The notes under the pieces: generated by a model
What the model was told of the DNA's origin: nothing
What the model saw: the letters and a program-made list of their open reading frames with translations, nothing else
Databases searched by the model: none
Assembly: GCA_035295845.1 (NCBI GenBank)
Contig: DATGIF010000019.1
Span: 310,001-374,000, forward strand
Length of the DNA stretch: 64,000 bases
DNA from: Palsa-892 sp035295845
Lineage (GTDB): Bacteria; Pseudomonadota; Alphaproteobacteria; Rhizobiales; Xanthobacteraceae
Direction: 5' to 3'
In this document: piece after piece, positions 43,044-51,540 of the stretch
How the letters are laid out: the number at the start of each line of letters is the position of its first letter
Numbering within the stretch: the first letter of the stretch is position 1
Program-made: the position numbers and the translations under genes

Positions 43044-44456
43044 TTGCCGATCGAAGTCCTCATGCCGGCGCTGTCGCCCACCATGGAAAAGGGCAACCTC
43101 GCCAAGTGGGTGAAGAACGAGGGCGACCCGGTGAAGGCCGGGGACGTGATCGCCGAGATCGAAACCGACAAGGCGACGATGGAAGTCGAGGCGGTCGACG
43201 AGGGCACGCTTGGCAAGATTCTCGTGCCCGCGGGCACCGCCGATGTCGCGGTGAATACGCCGATCGCGCTCATCCTCGGCGATGGCGAGGACGCCGGCGA
43301 CCTCAAGGACGCGGAGCAACCTGCGCGTCAGGAAGAGGCAGCGGAGTCGGCGCCGCCCGTGGAAGTCGAGAACAACAAGGGCAAAGCCGCGCGCATGCCG
43401 GAGCCCGCGGCCGACAAATCCGAGGAGCCCACCGCGCCCGCACCTGCCGAGCCTGATGTTCCGGCCGGAACGGAAATGGCGAACATCACCTTGCGCGAGG
43501 CGCTGCGCGACGCCATGGCCGAGGAAATGCGGCGCGATCCCGATGTGTTCGTGCTCGGCGAGGAGGTGGCGGAATATCAGGGCGCCTACAAGGTCACGCA
43601 GGGGCTGTTGCAGGAATTCGGCGCCAAGCGCGTGGTCGACACGCCGATCACCGAGCACGGCTTCGCCGGCCTCGGCGTCGGCGCGGCGTTCGCCGGCCTC
43701 AAGCCGATCGTCGAATTCATGACCTTCAATTTCGCCATGCAAGCGATCGACCAGCTCGTCAATTCAGCGGCGAAGACGCTCTATATGTCGGGCGGCCAGG
43801 TCACCTGCTCGATCGTTTTTCGCGGGCCGAACGGGGCGGCCGCGCGCGTCGCCGCCCAGCACAGCCAGGATTATTCCTCGTGGTATTCGCACATCCCGGG
43901 ACTGAAAGTGGTCGCGCCCTATACGGCGGCCGACGCCAAAGGCTTGCTCAAGGCGGCGATCCGCGATCCCAATCCGGTGATCTTCCTCGAAAATGAAATT
44001 CTCTACGGCAAATCCTTTCCGGTGCCGAAGCTCGACGATTATGTGGTGCCGATCGGCAAGGCGAAGATCGCGCGGCCGGGCAGGGACGTCACCATCGTCG
44101 CCTGGTCGATCGGCATGCGCTACGCGCTCGAGGCCGCCGAGGAACTCGCGAAGAAACACATCTTCGCCGAAGTGATTGATCTCCGTACGCTCAGGCCCAT
44201 GGATATCGAAACTGTCCTCGAATCGGTGAAGAAAACCGGGCGCTGCGTCACCGTCGAGGAGGGCTGGCCGCAATCGGGCGTCGGCGCCGAGATCGCCGCG
44301 CAAATCATGGATCGCGCCTTCGATTATCTCGACGCGCCGGTGAAGCGCGTCACCGGCAAGGATCTGCCGATGCCCTATGCCGCGAACCTTGAAAAACTCG
44401 CGCTGCCCTCGGTCGCCGATGTGATCGCGGCGGCACGGGCCGTTTCGTACCGGTGA
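43044..44456 (+). CDS. pdhB: Pyruvate dehydrogenase E1 component, beta subunit with N-terminal lipoyl domain
   Basis: Partner of PdhA. A TTG start at 43044 follows GGAGG. Residues 1-80 form a lipoyl domain with K43 in EIETDKATMEVEAVDEG; a Glu/Pro/Ala linker follows (about 85-145). Residues 147-470 form the transketolase-like E1-beta part: EEVAEYQGAYKVTQGLLQEF, DTPITEHGFAGLGVGAAFAG, AQHSQDYSSWYSHIPGLKVV and FLENEILYG. A lipoyl domain on E1-beta is a known alphaproteobacterial trait. Its lipoyl DNA is nearly the same as that of pdhC. Confidence 0.96.
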   Translation: MPIEVLMPALSPTMEKGNLAKWVKNEGDPVKAGDVIAEIETDKATMEVEAVDEGTLGKILVPAGTADVAVNTPIALILGDGEDAGDLKDAEQPARQEEAAESAPPVEVENNKGKAARMPEPAADKSEEPTAPAPAEPDVPAGTEMANITLREALRDAMAEEMRRDPDVFVLGEEVAEYQGAYKVTQGLLQEFGAKRVVDTPITEHGFAGLGVGAAFAGLKPIVEFMTFNFAMQAIDQLVNSAAKTLYMSGGQVTCSIVFRGPNGAAARVAAQHSQDYSSWYSHIPGLKVVAPYTAADAKGLLKAAIRDPNPVIFLENEILYGKSFPVPKLDDYVVPIGKAKIARPGRDVTIVAWSIGMRYALEAAEELAKKHIFAEVIDLRTLRPMDIETVLESVKKTGRCVTVEEGWPQSGVGAEIAAQIMDRAFDYLDAPVKRVTGKDLPMPYAANLEKLALPSVADVIAAARAVSYR

Positions 44457-44463
44457 GGCGAAG

Positions 44464-44904
44464 ATGACGATCCTCTCCGGCAGATGCCATTGCGGCGGGG
44501 TCGAGGTTTCCTTCGAGACCGCGCAATCTCCGCAAGCAATCGAGGTCCGTGCCTGCCGATGCACGTTTTGCCGCCGCCACGGCGCGAAGACCGTGACCGA
44601 CGCCGACGGACGACTGGTCATTTCGGCGCAAGCAGGCACGCTCAACCGCTATCGCTTCGGCCTTCGCACCGCCGATTTTCTCCTGTGCCGCCATTGCGGT
44701 GTCTATATCGCGGCGATCATTGCGGACGGCGGTGAAGAGCGCGCCACGCTGAATGTCGCAGGCACCATGATCGAAGGGCTATGGGACCGCGCAGCGACCC
44801 CCATCGATCTTGACCACGAAGACGCCGCGACGCGCCGGGTCCGGCGCCAGCGGTCCTGGACGCCGGCAACCGTCGTTTCCCATGTGGCGAGGAGGAGCGG
44901 ATGA
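44464..44904 (+). CDS. GFA/CENP-V zinc-binding family protein
   Basis: The 146 residues begin MTILSGRCHCGGVEVSFETA. The paired zinc cysteines of the GFA fold are CHCGG, ACRCTFCRRHG and LLCRHCGVYIA. The family includes glutathione-dependent formaldehyde-activating enzyme homologues, though most members have unknown activity. It starts 7 bases after pdhB and overlaps the next gene by four bases (ATGA-type), so it is within the pdh transcript. Confidence 0.88.
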   Translation: MTILSGRCHCGGVEVSFETAQSPQAIEVRACRCTFCRRHGAKTVTDADGRLVISAQAGTLNRYRFGLRTADFLLCRHCGVYIAAIIADGGEERATLNVAGTMIEGLWDRAATPIDLDHEDAATRRVRRQRSWTPATVVSHVARRSG

Positions 44905-45248
44905 CGCACGAACCCCACGCTCCGCGCTTCGAAGCGCTGATCATCCCGGATGATGCGTTGGCCAAGGGCGGCGTTGAAATTTTGCGCGCGGCGATCGTCG
45001 GCGGGCAATTACATGTCACCTTGCGGCGCACATTCGAGCAGCCCGACCCTTGGGGCGGGCTCTTGTCGGAAGTCGCCCGCCGGGTCGCGCGTGCCTATAC
45101 CGCCGACGGAACCTTCGAAGAGCGCGAGGTCATCTTCCGTATTCATTCGTCGTTCGCCGCCGAAGACAAGGTTCGCGGCGGGCGGGCGAGAAAAACCGCA
45201 CGGCGCCCAGCGAAGAAAAAATCTCCGAAGCGGCGAGGGCGGCGATGA
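44901..45248 (+). CDS. DUF5076-type small protein
   Basis: The 115 residues, MTHEPHAPRFEALIIPDDAL onward, match the DUF5076 pattern as I recall it (ALAKGGVEILRAAIVGGQLH, TLRRTFEQPDPWGGLLSEVA). The last 25 residues are highly basic (RKTARRPAKKKSPKRRGRR), which could bind nucleic acid or the acidic E2 core. It overlaps both neighbours by four bases, and pdhC begins inside its stop (ATGA), so it is translationally coupled to the complex. Function unknown. Confidence 0.72.
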   Translation: MTHEPHAPRFEALIIPDDALAKGGVEILRAAIVGGQLHVTLRRTFEQPDPWGGLLSEVARRVARAYTADGTFEEREVIFRIHSSFAAEDKVRGGRARKTARRPAKKKSPKRRGRR

Positions 45249-46621
45249 GCATCAATATCCTCATGCCCGCGCTCTCGCCCACCATGGAAAAGGGCAACCT
45301 TGCCAAGTGGCTGAAGAAAGAGGGCGACCCGGTCAAGGCCGGCGACGTCATTGCCGAAATCGAGACCGACAAGGCGACCATGGAAGTCGAGGCCGTCGAC
45401 GAGGGCACGCTCGGCAAGATCATGGTGCCCGAAGGCACGGCGGATGTGCCGGTGAATCAAGTCATCGCGGTCCTCCTGGAGGAAGGCGAGAGCAAGTCGG
45501 CCATATCAGGCGCGAAGTCCACGCCGGCGCCTGCCGCCAAGCCCGCACCCGCGCCGAAACCTTCCGCTGCACCGAAGGCCGCGCCGCCCACGCCGCAGCC
45601 CGCCAAGGCGCCGGATGCTCCCGCGCCGAAGCCGAAGGCGACGAACGGCAAAGGGCTCGAAGGCAAGGGACTTGAAAGCAAGGGGCCTGGCGGCGTCTTC
45701 GCCTCGCCGCTCGCGCGCAGGCTCGCGAAAGAAGGCGGGATTGATCTTGCGCGCGTGCAAGGCTCCGGCCCGCACGGCCGCGTAATCGCGCGCGATATCG
45801 AAGCCGCCAAAGGCGGCGCGCCGATGCGGGCGCCGGCGGCCGCACCCACGGCCGCGCTATCGATCGAGTTCCCCGCTGCCATGCCCGACGACAAGGTCCG
45901 GGCGCTGTTCGAAGAGGGCAGTTACGAATTCGTGCCGCACGACCTGATGCGGAAGGCGATCGCGCGCCGGCTCACGGAATCGAAGCTCACCATCCCGCAT
46001 TATTACCTCACCATCGATTGCGAGATCGACGAGCTCCTGAAGGCGCGCGAGGAAGTCAACGCTTCGGCGGCGAAAGGCGCCGACGGCAAGCCGCGTTTCA
46101 AGCTCTCGGTCAACGATTTCGTCATCAAGGCCTTCGCGCTGGCGCTGATCGAGGTGCCGGACGCGAATGTCAGCTGGCTTGATTCCGGCATGCTCCGGCA
46201 CAAGCATGCCGATGTGGGCGTCGCGGTCGCGATCAAAGGCGGGCTGATCACGCCGATCATTCGTCATGCCGAGGAAAAGACGCTCGGCGTCATTTCCAAC
46301 GAGATGCGCGACCTCGGCTTGCGCGCCAGGAACCGCAAGCTCAAGCCCAGCGAATACGAAGGCGGCTCGGCGGCGGTATCGAACCTCGGCATGTACGGCG
46401 TCAAGGAATTCGCCGCCGTGATCAATCCGCCGCATGCGAGCATCCTCGCCGTCGGCGCCGGCGAGCAGCGCGCGGTCGTCAGAAGCGGCAAGGTCGCGGT
46501 GGCAACGGTTATGACGGCGACGCTTTCCGCCGATCACCGCGCGGTCGACGGCGCGGTCGGCGCGCAATTGCTCGCCGCGTTCAAGAACAATATCGAAAAA
46601 CCGGTTGCCTTGCTTGCCTGA
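45245..46621 (+). CDS. pdhC: Pyruvate dehydrogenase E2 (dihydrolipoamide acetyltransferase)
   Basis: Core of the pyruvate dehydrogenase complex; moves acetyl groups from lipoamide to CoA. The ATG at 45245 gives 458 residues; a longer frame upstream is the DUF5076 shadow. A lipoyl domain (1-80, K43 in EIETDKATMEVEAVDEG) is followed by an Ala/Pro/Lys linker, a peripheral-subunit-binding domain (FASPLARRLAKEGGIDL, GSGPHGRVIARDIE) and the catalytic domain (about 225-458) with H431 and D435 in SADHRAVDGAVGAQLL. Confidence 0.96.
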   Translation: MSINILMPALSPTMEKGNLAKWLKKEGDPVKAGDVIAEIETDKATMEVEAVDEGTLGKIMVPEGTADVPVNQVIAVLLEEGESKSAISGAKSTPAPAAKPAPAPKPSAAPKAAPPTPQPAKAPDAPAPKPKATNGKGLEGKGLESKGPGGVFASPLARRLAKEGGIDLARVQGSGPHGRVIARDIEAAKGGAPMRAPAAAPTAALSIEFPAAMPDDKVRALFEEGSYEFVPHDLMRKAIARRLTESKLTIPHYYLTIDCEIDELLKAREEVNASAAKGADGKPRFKLSVNDFVIKAFALALIEVPDANVSWLDSGMLRHKHADVGVAVAIKGGLITPIIRHAEEKTLGVISNEMRDLGLRARNRKLKPSEYEGGSAAVSNLGMYGVKEFAAVINPPHASILAVGAGEQRAVVRSGKVAVATVMTATLSADHRAVDGAVGAQLLAAFKNNIEKPVALLA

Positions 46622-46633
46622 TGACAAGCCGCA

Positions 46634-47146
46634 ATGAGCGAGCCCGTGGAAAATAACTCCAAGCTCAGGATCGTGGTCACGATCTTCCCGATGTTCATCG
46701 CCGCGCTTTCGTTACTGACCGCGATCTACAACGGCTATCTCAACAACAAATTCGTCGTGCTCATCCAGCAGAACGTCTCGCGCGGCGAATACATCCGGAC
46801 TTGCAAGGACATCATCGACAGCTATTTTCTGATCAAGCTGAAGGCGGCGGCCCTCGCCGCCGCGGCCGAGCGCGAACGCGCGGGCCGCACCGTCGATCTC
46901 ATCAGCTACGAGGCGGAGGCCGACAACGCGGCGAGCCATTTCGGCGCGCTCGGGACTTATCTCGCGAATTTCCAGGACGATGCGGCGCGCGAGCGCTACA
47001 CCTATCTCGCCTGGGAACTCGTGCGCGTCGTGAAGATCGCGCGAGATACCGCGCCCGCCGACGTCGACAAGCTGTTCGAAAAGGCCGACGCGATGTTCAC
47101 GCAGATGAACAATGACTGCATCAAGACGGCGAAATCCAGAATCTAG
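46634..47146 (+). CDS. Hypothetical membrane-anchored protein in pdh cluster
   Basis: The 170 residues start MSEPVENNSKLRIVVTIFPM with one membrane helix at about 12-34. A mostly helical soluble part follows (EYIRTCKDIIDSYFLIKLKA, YLAWELVRVVKIARDTAP). No family is recognised. It lies between pdhC and lpdA, 12 bases from each, so it is probably translated from the pdh transcript. Confidence 0.65.
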   Translation: MSEPVENNSKLRIVVTIFPMFIAALSLLTAIYNGYLNNKFVVLIQQNVSRGEYIRTCKDIIDSYFLIKLKAAALAAAAERERAGRTVDLISYEAEADNAASHFGALGTYLANFQDDAARERYTYLAWELVRVVKIARDTAPADVDKLFEKADAMFTQMNNDCIKTAKSRI

Positions 47147-47157
47147 GTCCGCATCCC

Positions 47158-48552
47158 GTGCCCGAAACCAATTTCGATATTCTCATCATCGGCGCGGGGC
47201 CCGCGGGCTATGTGGCGGCGATCCGCGCGGCGCAGCTCGGCTTCAAGACCGCGATCATCGAGCGCGAGCATTTGGGCGGCATCTGCCTCAACTGGGGCTG
47301 CATTCCGACCAAGGCGCTTTTGCGCACGGCGGAAATCTACCGCTATATGCAGCACGCCAAGGAATTCGGGCTTGCCGCCGAAAAGGTGAGCTTCGATACC
47401 GCCGCGATCGTCGCGCGCTCGCGCGCGATCGCCAAACGCCTTTCCGACGGCGTCGCTTTCCTCATGAAGAAGCACAAGATCACCGTCATCGACGGCACCG
47501 CGCGCATCACCAGGCCCGGCGAGGTCAAGGTCGAGGGCAAGGGCGCGGGCAGCTATCAGGCCAAGCACATCATCGTCGCGACCGGCGCGCGGCCGCGCGT
47601 GCTTCCCGGCATTACGCCGGACAAGGAGCTGATCTGGACCTATTTCGAGGCGATGGTGCCGAAGTCGCTGCCGAAATCGCTCCTGGTCATCGGCTCCGGC
47701 GCGATCGGCATTGAATTCGCGAGCTTCTATCGCACGCTCGGCGCCGAAGTGACGGTGGTCGAAGTGCTGCCGCAAATCCTGCCGGCGGAGGACGAGGAAA
47801 TCGCGCAGCTCGCGCGCAAGCGCTTCGAAAAGCAGGGCATCAAGATTTTCACCGGCGCAAAAGTGACCGGCGTCGAGAAGAAAAAGGATCAGGTCACGGC
47901 GACGGTCGAAGACGCGAAGGGCGCCAAGCAAACGATGACCGCCGAGCGGGTGATTTCGGCGGCGGGCGTTGTCGGCAACATCGAAAATCTCGGGTTAGAG
48001 GCGCTCGGCGTGAAAACCGAGAAGGGCACGATCCAGGTCGACGGCCTCGGCCGCACCAACGTCGCGGGCATTTACGCGATCGGCGACGTCGCGGGGCCGC
48101 CCATGCTCGCGCACAAGGGCCAGCATGAAGGCGTGACCTGCGTCGAACTGATCAAAGGATTGAAGCCGCATCCTCTCGACAAAAACCGGATCCCCGGCTG
48201 CACCTATTGCGACCCGCAGATCGCTTCGGTCGGCGTCACCGAAAAGCGCGCCAAGGAAGGCGGCCGCGAGGTGCGCGTCGGCCGCTTCCCGTTCCTCGGC
48301 AACGGCAAGGCGATCGCGCTTGGCGAGGATCAGGGCCTCGTGAAGACGATCTTCGACAAGAAAACCGGTGAGTTGCTCGGCGCCCACATGATCGGCGCCG
48401 AGGTGACGGAATTGATTCAGGGCTTTGTCATCGCGATGAACTGCGAGACGACCGAGGAAGAGCTGATGAATTCAATTTTCCCGCATCCGACGCTGTCGGA
48501 AATGATGCACGAGAGCGTGCTCGATGCCTACGGCCGGGTCATGCACGTCTAA
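47158..48552 (+). CDS. lpdA: Dihydrolipoamide dehydrogenase (E3)
   Basis: Reoxidises dihydrolipoamide with NAD+. A GTG start at 47158 gives 464 residues. The FAD motif is IIGAGPAGYVAAIRAAQLG, the redox disulfide is C43/C48 in GGICLNWGCIPTKALL, the NAD motif is LVIGSGAIGIEFASFYRTLG, and the His-Glu pair is H443/E448 in HPTLSEMMHE. The last 45 bases occur again at 49682-49726, behind an inserted outer membrane protein gene. Confidence 0.96.
   Translation: MPETNFDILIIGAGPAGYVAAIRAAQLGFKTAIIEREHLGGICLNWGCIPTKALLRTAEIYRYMQHAKEFGLAAEKVSFDTAAIVARSRAIAKRLSDGVAFLMKKHKITVIDGTARITRPGEVKVEGKGAGSYQAKHIIVATGARPRVLPGITPDKELIWTYFEAMVPKSLPKSLLVIGSGAIGIEFASFYRTLGAEVTVVEVLPQILPAEDEEIAQLARKRFEKQGIKIFTGAKVTGVEKKKDQVTATVEDAKGAKQTMTAERVISAAGVVGNIENLGLEALGVKTEKGTIQVDGLGRTNVAGIYAIGDVAGPPMLAHKGQHEGVTCVELIKGLKPHPLDKNRIPGCTYCDPQIASVGVTEKRAKEGGREVRVGRFPFLGNGKAIALGEDQGLVKTIFDKKTGELLGAHMIGAEVTELIQGFVIAMNCETTEEELMNSIFPHPTLSEMMHESVLDAYGRVMHV
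48508..48552 (+). repeat. Direct repeat at the lpdA 3' end (left copy)
   Basis: This 45-base end of lpdA matches 49682-49726 at 41 of 45 positions; the first 29 bases are identical. Three of the four differences are silent or in the stop codon, and the last changes Val to Ile. Confidence 0.88.
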
Positions 48553-48570
48553 ACGTGTTGCGGCATGCAA

Positions 48571-48587
48571 TTGTGGAATTTCCACAA
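48571..48587. repeat. Perfect 17-base palindrome after lpdA
   Basis: TTGTGGAA-T-TTCCACAA, 18 bases past the lpdA stop, inside the inserted segment. It could be an operator of the outer membrane protein gene or a recombination-site core. It has no T-run. Confidence 0.6.
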
Positions 48588-48799
48588 AGTAGAAAAGGCG
48601 TCGCCTAAATACCGCTTAAGACGGCGTACGGTTTTCGGGAACTGCATCAGTTTGAATGTGGGAAATTGGGCGGCGCTTCCTTACTGTGCGTTTTAGGTCA
48701 CACCACAGGAATTATTCAGCGCGGCCATTTTTTTACATTTTATGCGACACTGGGAAGGCTTAGCCTCTAGAATAGGCAGGCCGAATCCATGGGGCTCAT

Positions 48800-49558
48800 A
48801 TGAAAAAGCCTCTTGTACTGGGCATCGCAAGCGCTGTGTTCTGCGGCGCAGCTGCTCTAGCAGCGCCACCTGCTGCCCCGATGTTCAGCTGGACCGGTTT
48901 CTACGTTGGCGTGAACGGCGGCTATGGTGGAAATTCGGGTGACCTCGGCAACAATATCGTCGATGTATTTGCGGGTGTTATTACTAACAATATCCCACTT
49001 GTCGCTCCGAATCCGAGTGGCGGTTTTGGCGGCGGCCAACTCGGCTACAACATGCAGTTCGCACCCAATTGGCTATGGGGTGTCGAAGCCGACTTTGAGG
49101 GGTCGGGCATACGGGGCACTTCTCATAGTTCGTACGCGGGGGTACCCGGTCTGCTCAATGCGCTGACTCTCACGTCGTCGTACAAGACGGATTATTTCGG
49201 AACGGTTCGCAGCCGTTTGGGTTATACTGTCGATCGCACGATGGTGTTTATCACCGGCGGCTTTGCCTACGGCCGAAGCTTATATCTGACCTCGGCGAAC
49301 TTTTTCCCCGTCGGCGGCCCTGCCTTTAATTTGATGAAGACTTCGACCAACACTGGTTACGTGGTGGGTGGCGGCGTTGAGCAACGGCTTACCGGTAACT
49401 GGAGTCTGAAAGCCGAATATCAATATATCAATATGGGTTCGGATTCTATTACCGCTCCGTACTTCCCTCCCTTTAATACCACCTATTTTAACACAGTGAA
49501 GTACGACAATATTTTGCAGACCTTTCGTTTGGGTCTGAACTACAAGTTTGGCAGTTAG
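48800..49558 (+). CDS. Omp25/31-like outer membrane barrel protein
   Basis: The 252 residues start with a signal peptide (MKKPLVLGIASAVFCGAAAL, cleavage near LAAPPA). An eight-strand barrel follows, beginning FSWTGFYVGVNGGYGGNSGD and ending FRLGLNYKFGS, with GGGVEQRLTGNWSLKAEYQY before the end. This is the small Omp25/31 porin-like family of Hyphomicrobiales. By eye the coding region and its leader (48553-48799) are clearly richer in A and T than lpdA. The gene lies between two copies of the lpdA tail, so it was probably acquired by insertion. Confidence 0.88.
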   Translation: MKKPLVLGIASAVFCGAAALAAPPAAPMFSWTGFYVGVNGGYGGNSGDLGNNIVDVFAGVITNNIPLVAPNPSGGFGGGQLGYNMQFAPNWLWGVEADFEGSGIRGTSHSSYAGVPGLLNALTLTSSYKTDYFGTVRSRLGYTVDRTMVFITGGFAYGRSLYLTSANFFPVGGPAFNLMKTSTNTGYVVGGGVEQRLTGNWSLKAEYQYINMGSDSITAPYFPPFNTTYFNTVKYDNILQTFRLGLNYKFGS

Positions 49559-49610
49559 TGAGCGCCTCACTGATCCGATCTTGAATGGATAAAATTCAAA
49601 GCTCCGGCGG

Positions 49611-49670
49611 CGCAGGCAGGTTTACGCAGCCTGCGTGGGCTTGGCCGCGTTCGGGGCTTTTTGTTTCGTA
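49611..49670 (+). terminator. Possible terminator after the outer membrane protein gene
   Basis: CGCAGGC (49611-49617) pairs with GCCTGCG (49629-49635), and a separate GGGGCTTTTTG run follows at about 49654-49664. The spacing is poor, so only a weak call. Confidence 0.35.
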
Positions 49671-49681
49671 GCCGCGTTATT

Positions 49682-49726
49682 CACGAGAGCGTGCTCGATG
49701 CCTACGGCCGCGTGATGCACATCTGA
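49682..49726 (+). pseudogene. Detached lpdA 3' end (right copy of direct repeat)
   Basis: Encodes HESVLDAYGRVMHI and a stop, against HESVLDAYGRVMHV in lpdA. The bases before it (GCCGCGTTATT) are unrelated to lpdA. It is best read as the displaced original end of lpdA, or the end of another lpdA, left by the insertion of 48553-49681. Confidence 0.8.
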
Positions 49727-49756
49727 CAATTCCGCTGCTCCGCGATCGCGGCGGCG

Positions 49757-50161
49757 TCACCCAGGCCGCTTCGTCCGGATAAGGGCGAGCAAGATCGCGC
49801 CCAGGCCCCATAACGCCACGATCGCAAGCAACCCGAACCACGCCCAGCGCGTGCCTTGCCCGAATATGAGGCTGATGATCGCGAGCGGCAGGCCGAACAC
49901 GGAGAAGAAGGCGGCAAGAAGCACGATGAAAATATTGCGGCCGACAATCTGCAGCGACACCGGTTTCGGGCCCGTACGATCCCGGTACCAATGGACGGTC
50001 ATCGCAAGCATGGGCGCCGCCCAGGTGGCGAAACCGCCAAGCGCGGCGGCGATCGCGATGATCGGGCCGGACGCCGGAACGGTCCATTCGAGAATAACAC
50101 TGACGGCGGCGACCAAGAGCACCGCGGCAAAAATTCGCTTCCACAGCTCACCAAGCGTCAT
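49757..50161 (-). CDS. Hypothetical inner-membrane protein
   Basis: The ATG at 50161 (MTLGELWKRIFAAVLLVAAV) gives 134 residues with four likely membrane helices (about 8-28, 32-52, 75-98, 103-126); an upstream ATG at 50209 adds 16 polar residues. WYRDRTGPKPVSLQIVGRN is the main polar loop. No family is recognised and the ribosome site is weak. It is divergent from the GlsB-type gene. Confidence 0.6.
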   Translation of the reverse strand: MTLGELWKRIFAAVLLVAAVSVILEWTVPASGPIIAIAAALGGFATWAAPMLAMTVHWYRDRTGPKPVSLQIVGRNIFIVLLAAFFSVFGLPLAIISLIFGQGTRWAWFGLLAIVALWGLGAILLALIRTKRPG

Positions 50162-50282
50162 TTTTTGCTGCCCAGCAGGTCTTACACGGCGTTGCCTGCA
50201 TTTATACAACAGGAAGACGGTTTGACCGCGCGCGGGGCCGAGGTCAGACTGGAATCGTTACTTGGGGCAACAGGAGACGCGC

Positions 50283-50564
50283 ATGAATGAGATGCAGGGA
50301 CTTCTCGGCAATCCGAGCATGGGCTTTTTCGAGCTCTTGCTGATCGGCATCATTGCCGGCTGGATCGCGGGGAAAATCACCGAATCTTCCCACGGTATTT
50401 TCACCAGCATGCTGATCGGGATCTGCGGCGCTTTCGTTGGCAGCAAGCTCGCCGACGTGCTGGAGATTTCCGTTTTCGGCTTCTGGCGTTCGCTCGCTTC
50501 GGCCGCGATCGGCGCGGTGATTCTCTTGCTCGTCTGGCGCCTTATTCACCGGCAAACCCCCTGA
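50283..50564 (+). CDS. GlsB/YeaQ/YmgE-family stress-response membrane protein
   Basis: The ATG at 50283 after CAGGAGA gives 93 residues. Three glycine-rich membrane helices include GIIAGWIAGKITESSHGIFT and GICGAFVGSKLADVL, the transglycosylase-associated (GlsB) signature. Such proteins are often induced by general stress; the role is unknown. It ends 15 bases before lipA. Confidence 0.85.
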   Translation: MNEMQGLLGNPSMGFFELLLIGIIAGWIAGKITESSHGIFTSMLIGICGAFVGSKLADVLEISVFGFWRSLASAAIGAVILLLVWRLIHRQTP

Positions 50565-50579
50565 TCCTATATAAGCGGC

Positions 50580-51530
50580 ATGGTCGTCGTTCTCGATTCC
50601 ACGAAGGTTCTGCGCCACCCGGAAAAGGCGCACCGGCCCGACGCACCCTCGGCGCCGAAGCCCGACTGGATTCGCGTGCGCGCGCCGGGACCCGGCGCCT
50701 TCGCCGAGACGAGCCGGATCGTGCGCGAGCGCGGGCTGAACACGGTTTGCGTCGAGGCTTCGTGCCCCAATATCGGCGAGTGCTGGGCGGTCCGCCACGC
50801 CACCTTCATGATCCTCGGCGACACCTGCACCCGCGCCTGCGCCTTCTGCAACGTCAGGACCGGCGTGCCCGGCGCCCTCGACCCGGCGGAGCCGGCACAG
50901 GTCGCGGACGCGACCGCCAAGCTTGGGCTCAAGCATGTGGTGGTGACGTCGGTTGACCGCGACGATCTAGACGATGGGGGCGCTGCGCACTTCGCCGAGA
51001 CGATCCGCGCGATCCGCCGCGAAAGTCCGGGCACCACGATCGAGGTGCTGACGCCGGATTTCCTGCGCAAGGACGGCGCCCTCGAGCAAGTGGTCGAGGC
51101 GAAGCCCGACGTTTTCAACCACAACCTCGAGACCGTGCCATCGCTGTACCTCACCGTGCGGCCGGGCGCGCGCTATTTCCATTCGGTGCGGTTGCTTGCG
51201 CGCGTGAAGGAGCTTGATCAGACGATCTTCACCAAGTCCGGCATCATGGTCGGCCTCGGCGAGGAACGAAACGAAATTTTGCAGGTGATGGACGATTTGC
51301 GCTCGGCCGAGGTCGATTTCCTCACCGTCGGCCAGTATCTGCAGCCGACGAAGAAGCACCACACGGTCGTGCGTTACGTCCCGCCCGCCGAGTTCGACGC
51401 GCTGAAGACGGTCGCCTTTGCCAAGGGATTCCTGATGGTTTCGTCCTCGCCGCTGACGCGGTCATCTCACCATGCCGGCGAGGACTTCGAGAAGCTGCGC
51501 GCGGCGCGTGCGGAAACATTGACCCGATAA
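50580..51530 (+). CDS. lipA: Lipoyl synthase
   Basis: Radical-SAM enzyme that inserts two sulfurs into octanoyl groups on lipoyl domains, here needed by PdhB, PdhC and other complexes. The 316 residues contain the auxiliary cluster cysteines C57, C62 and C68 (CVEASCPNIGEC), the radical-SAM cysteines C83, C87 and C90 (CTRACAFC), and the C-terminal serine ligand in LTRSSHHAGEDF. It is close to the pdh cluster that uses its product. Confidence 0.97.
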   Translation: MVVVLDSTKVLRHPEKAHRPDAPSAPKPDWIRVRAPGPGAFAETSRIVRERGLNTVCVEASCPNIGECWAVRHATFMILGDTCTRACAFCNVRTGVPGALDPAEPAQVADATAKLGLKHVVVTSVDRDDLDDGGAAHFAETIRAIRRESPGTTIEVLTPDFLRKDGALEQVVEAKPDVFNHNLETVPSLYLTVRPGARYFHSVRLLARVKELDQTIFTKSGIMVGLGEERNEILQVMDDLRSAEVDFLTVGQYLQPTKKHHTVVRYVPPAEFDALKTVAFAKGFLMVSSSPLTRSSHHAGEDFEKLRAARAETLTR

Positions 51531-51540
51531 GCAGGCTTGC

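Noticed and set aside
41952..43742. 596-codon minus-strand open frame opposite pdhA and pdhB
   Set aside because: Composition-driven shadow across two well-supported genes.
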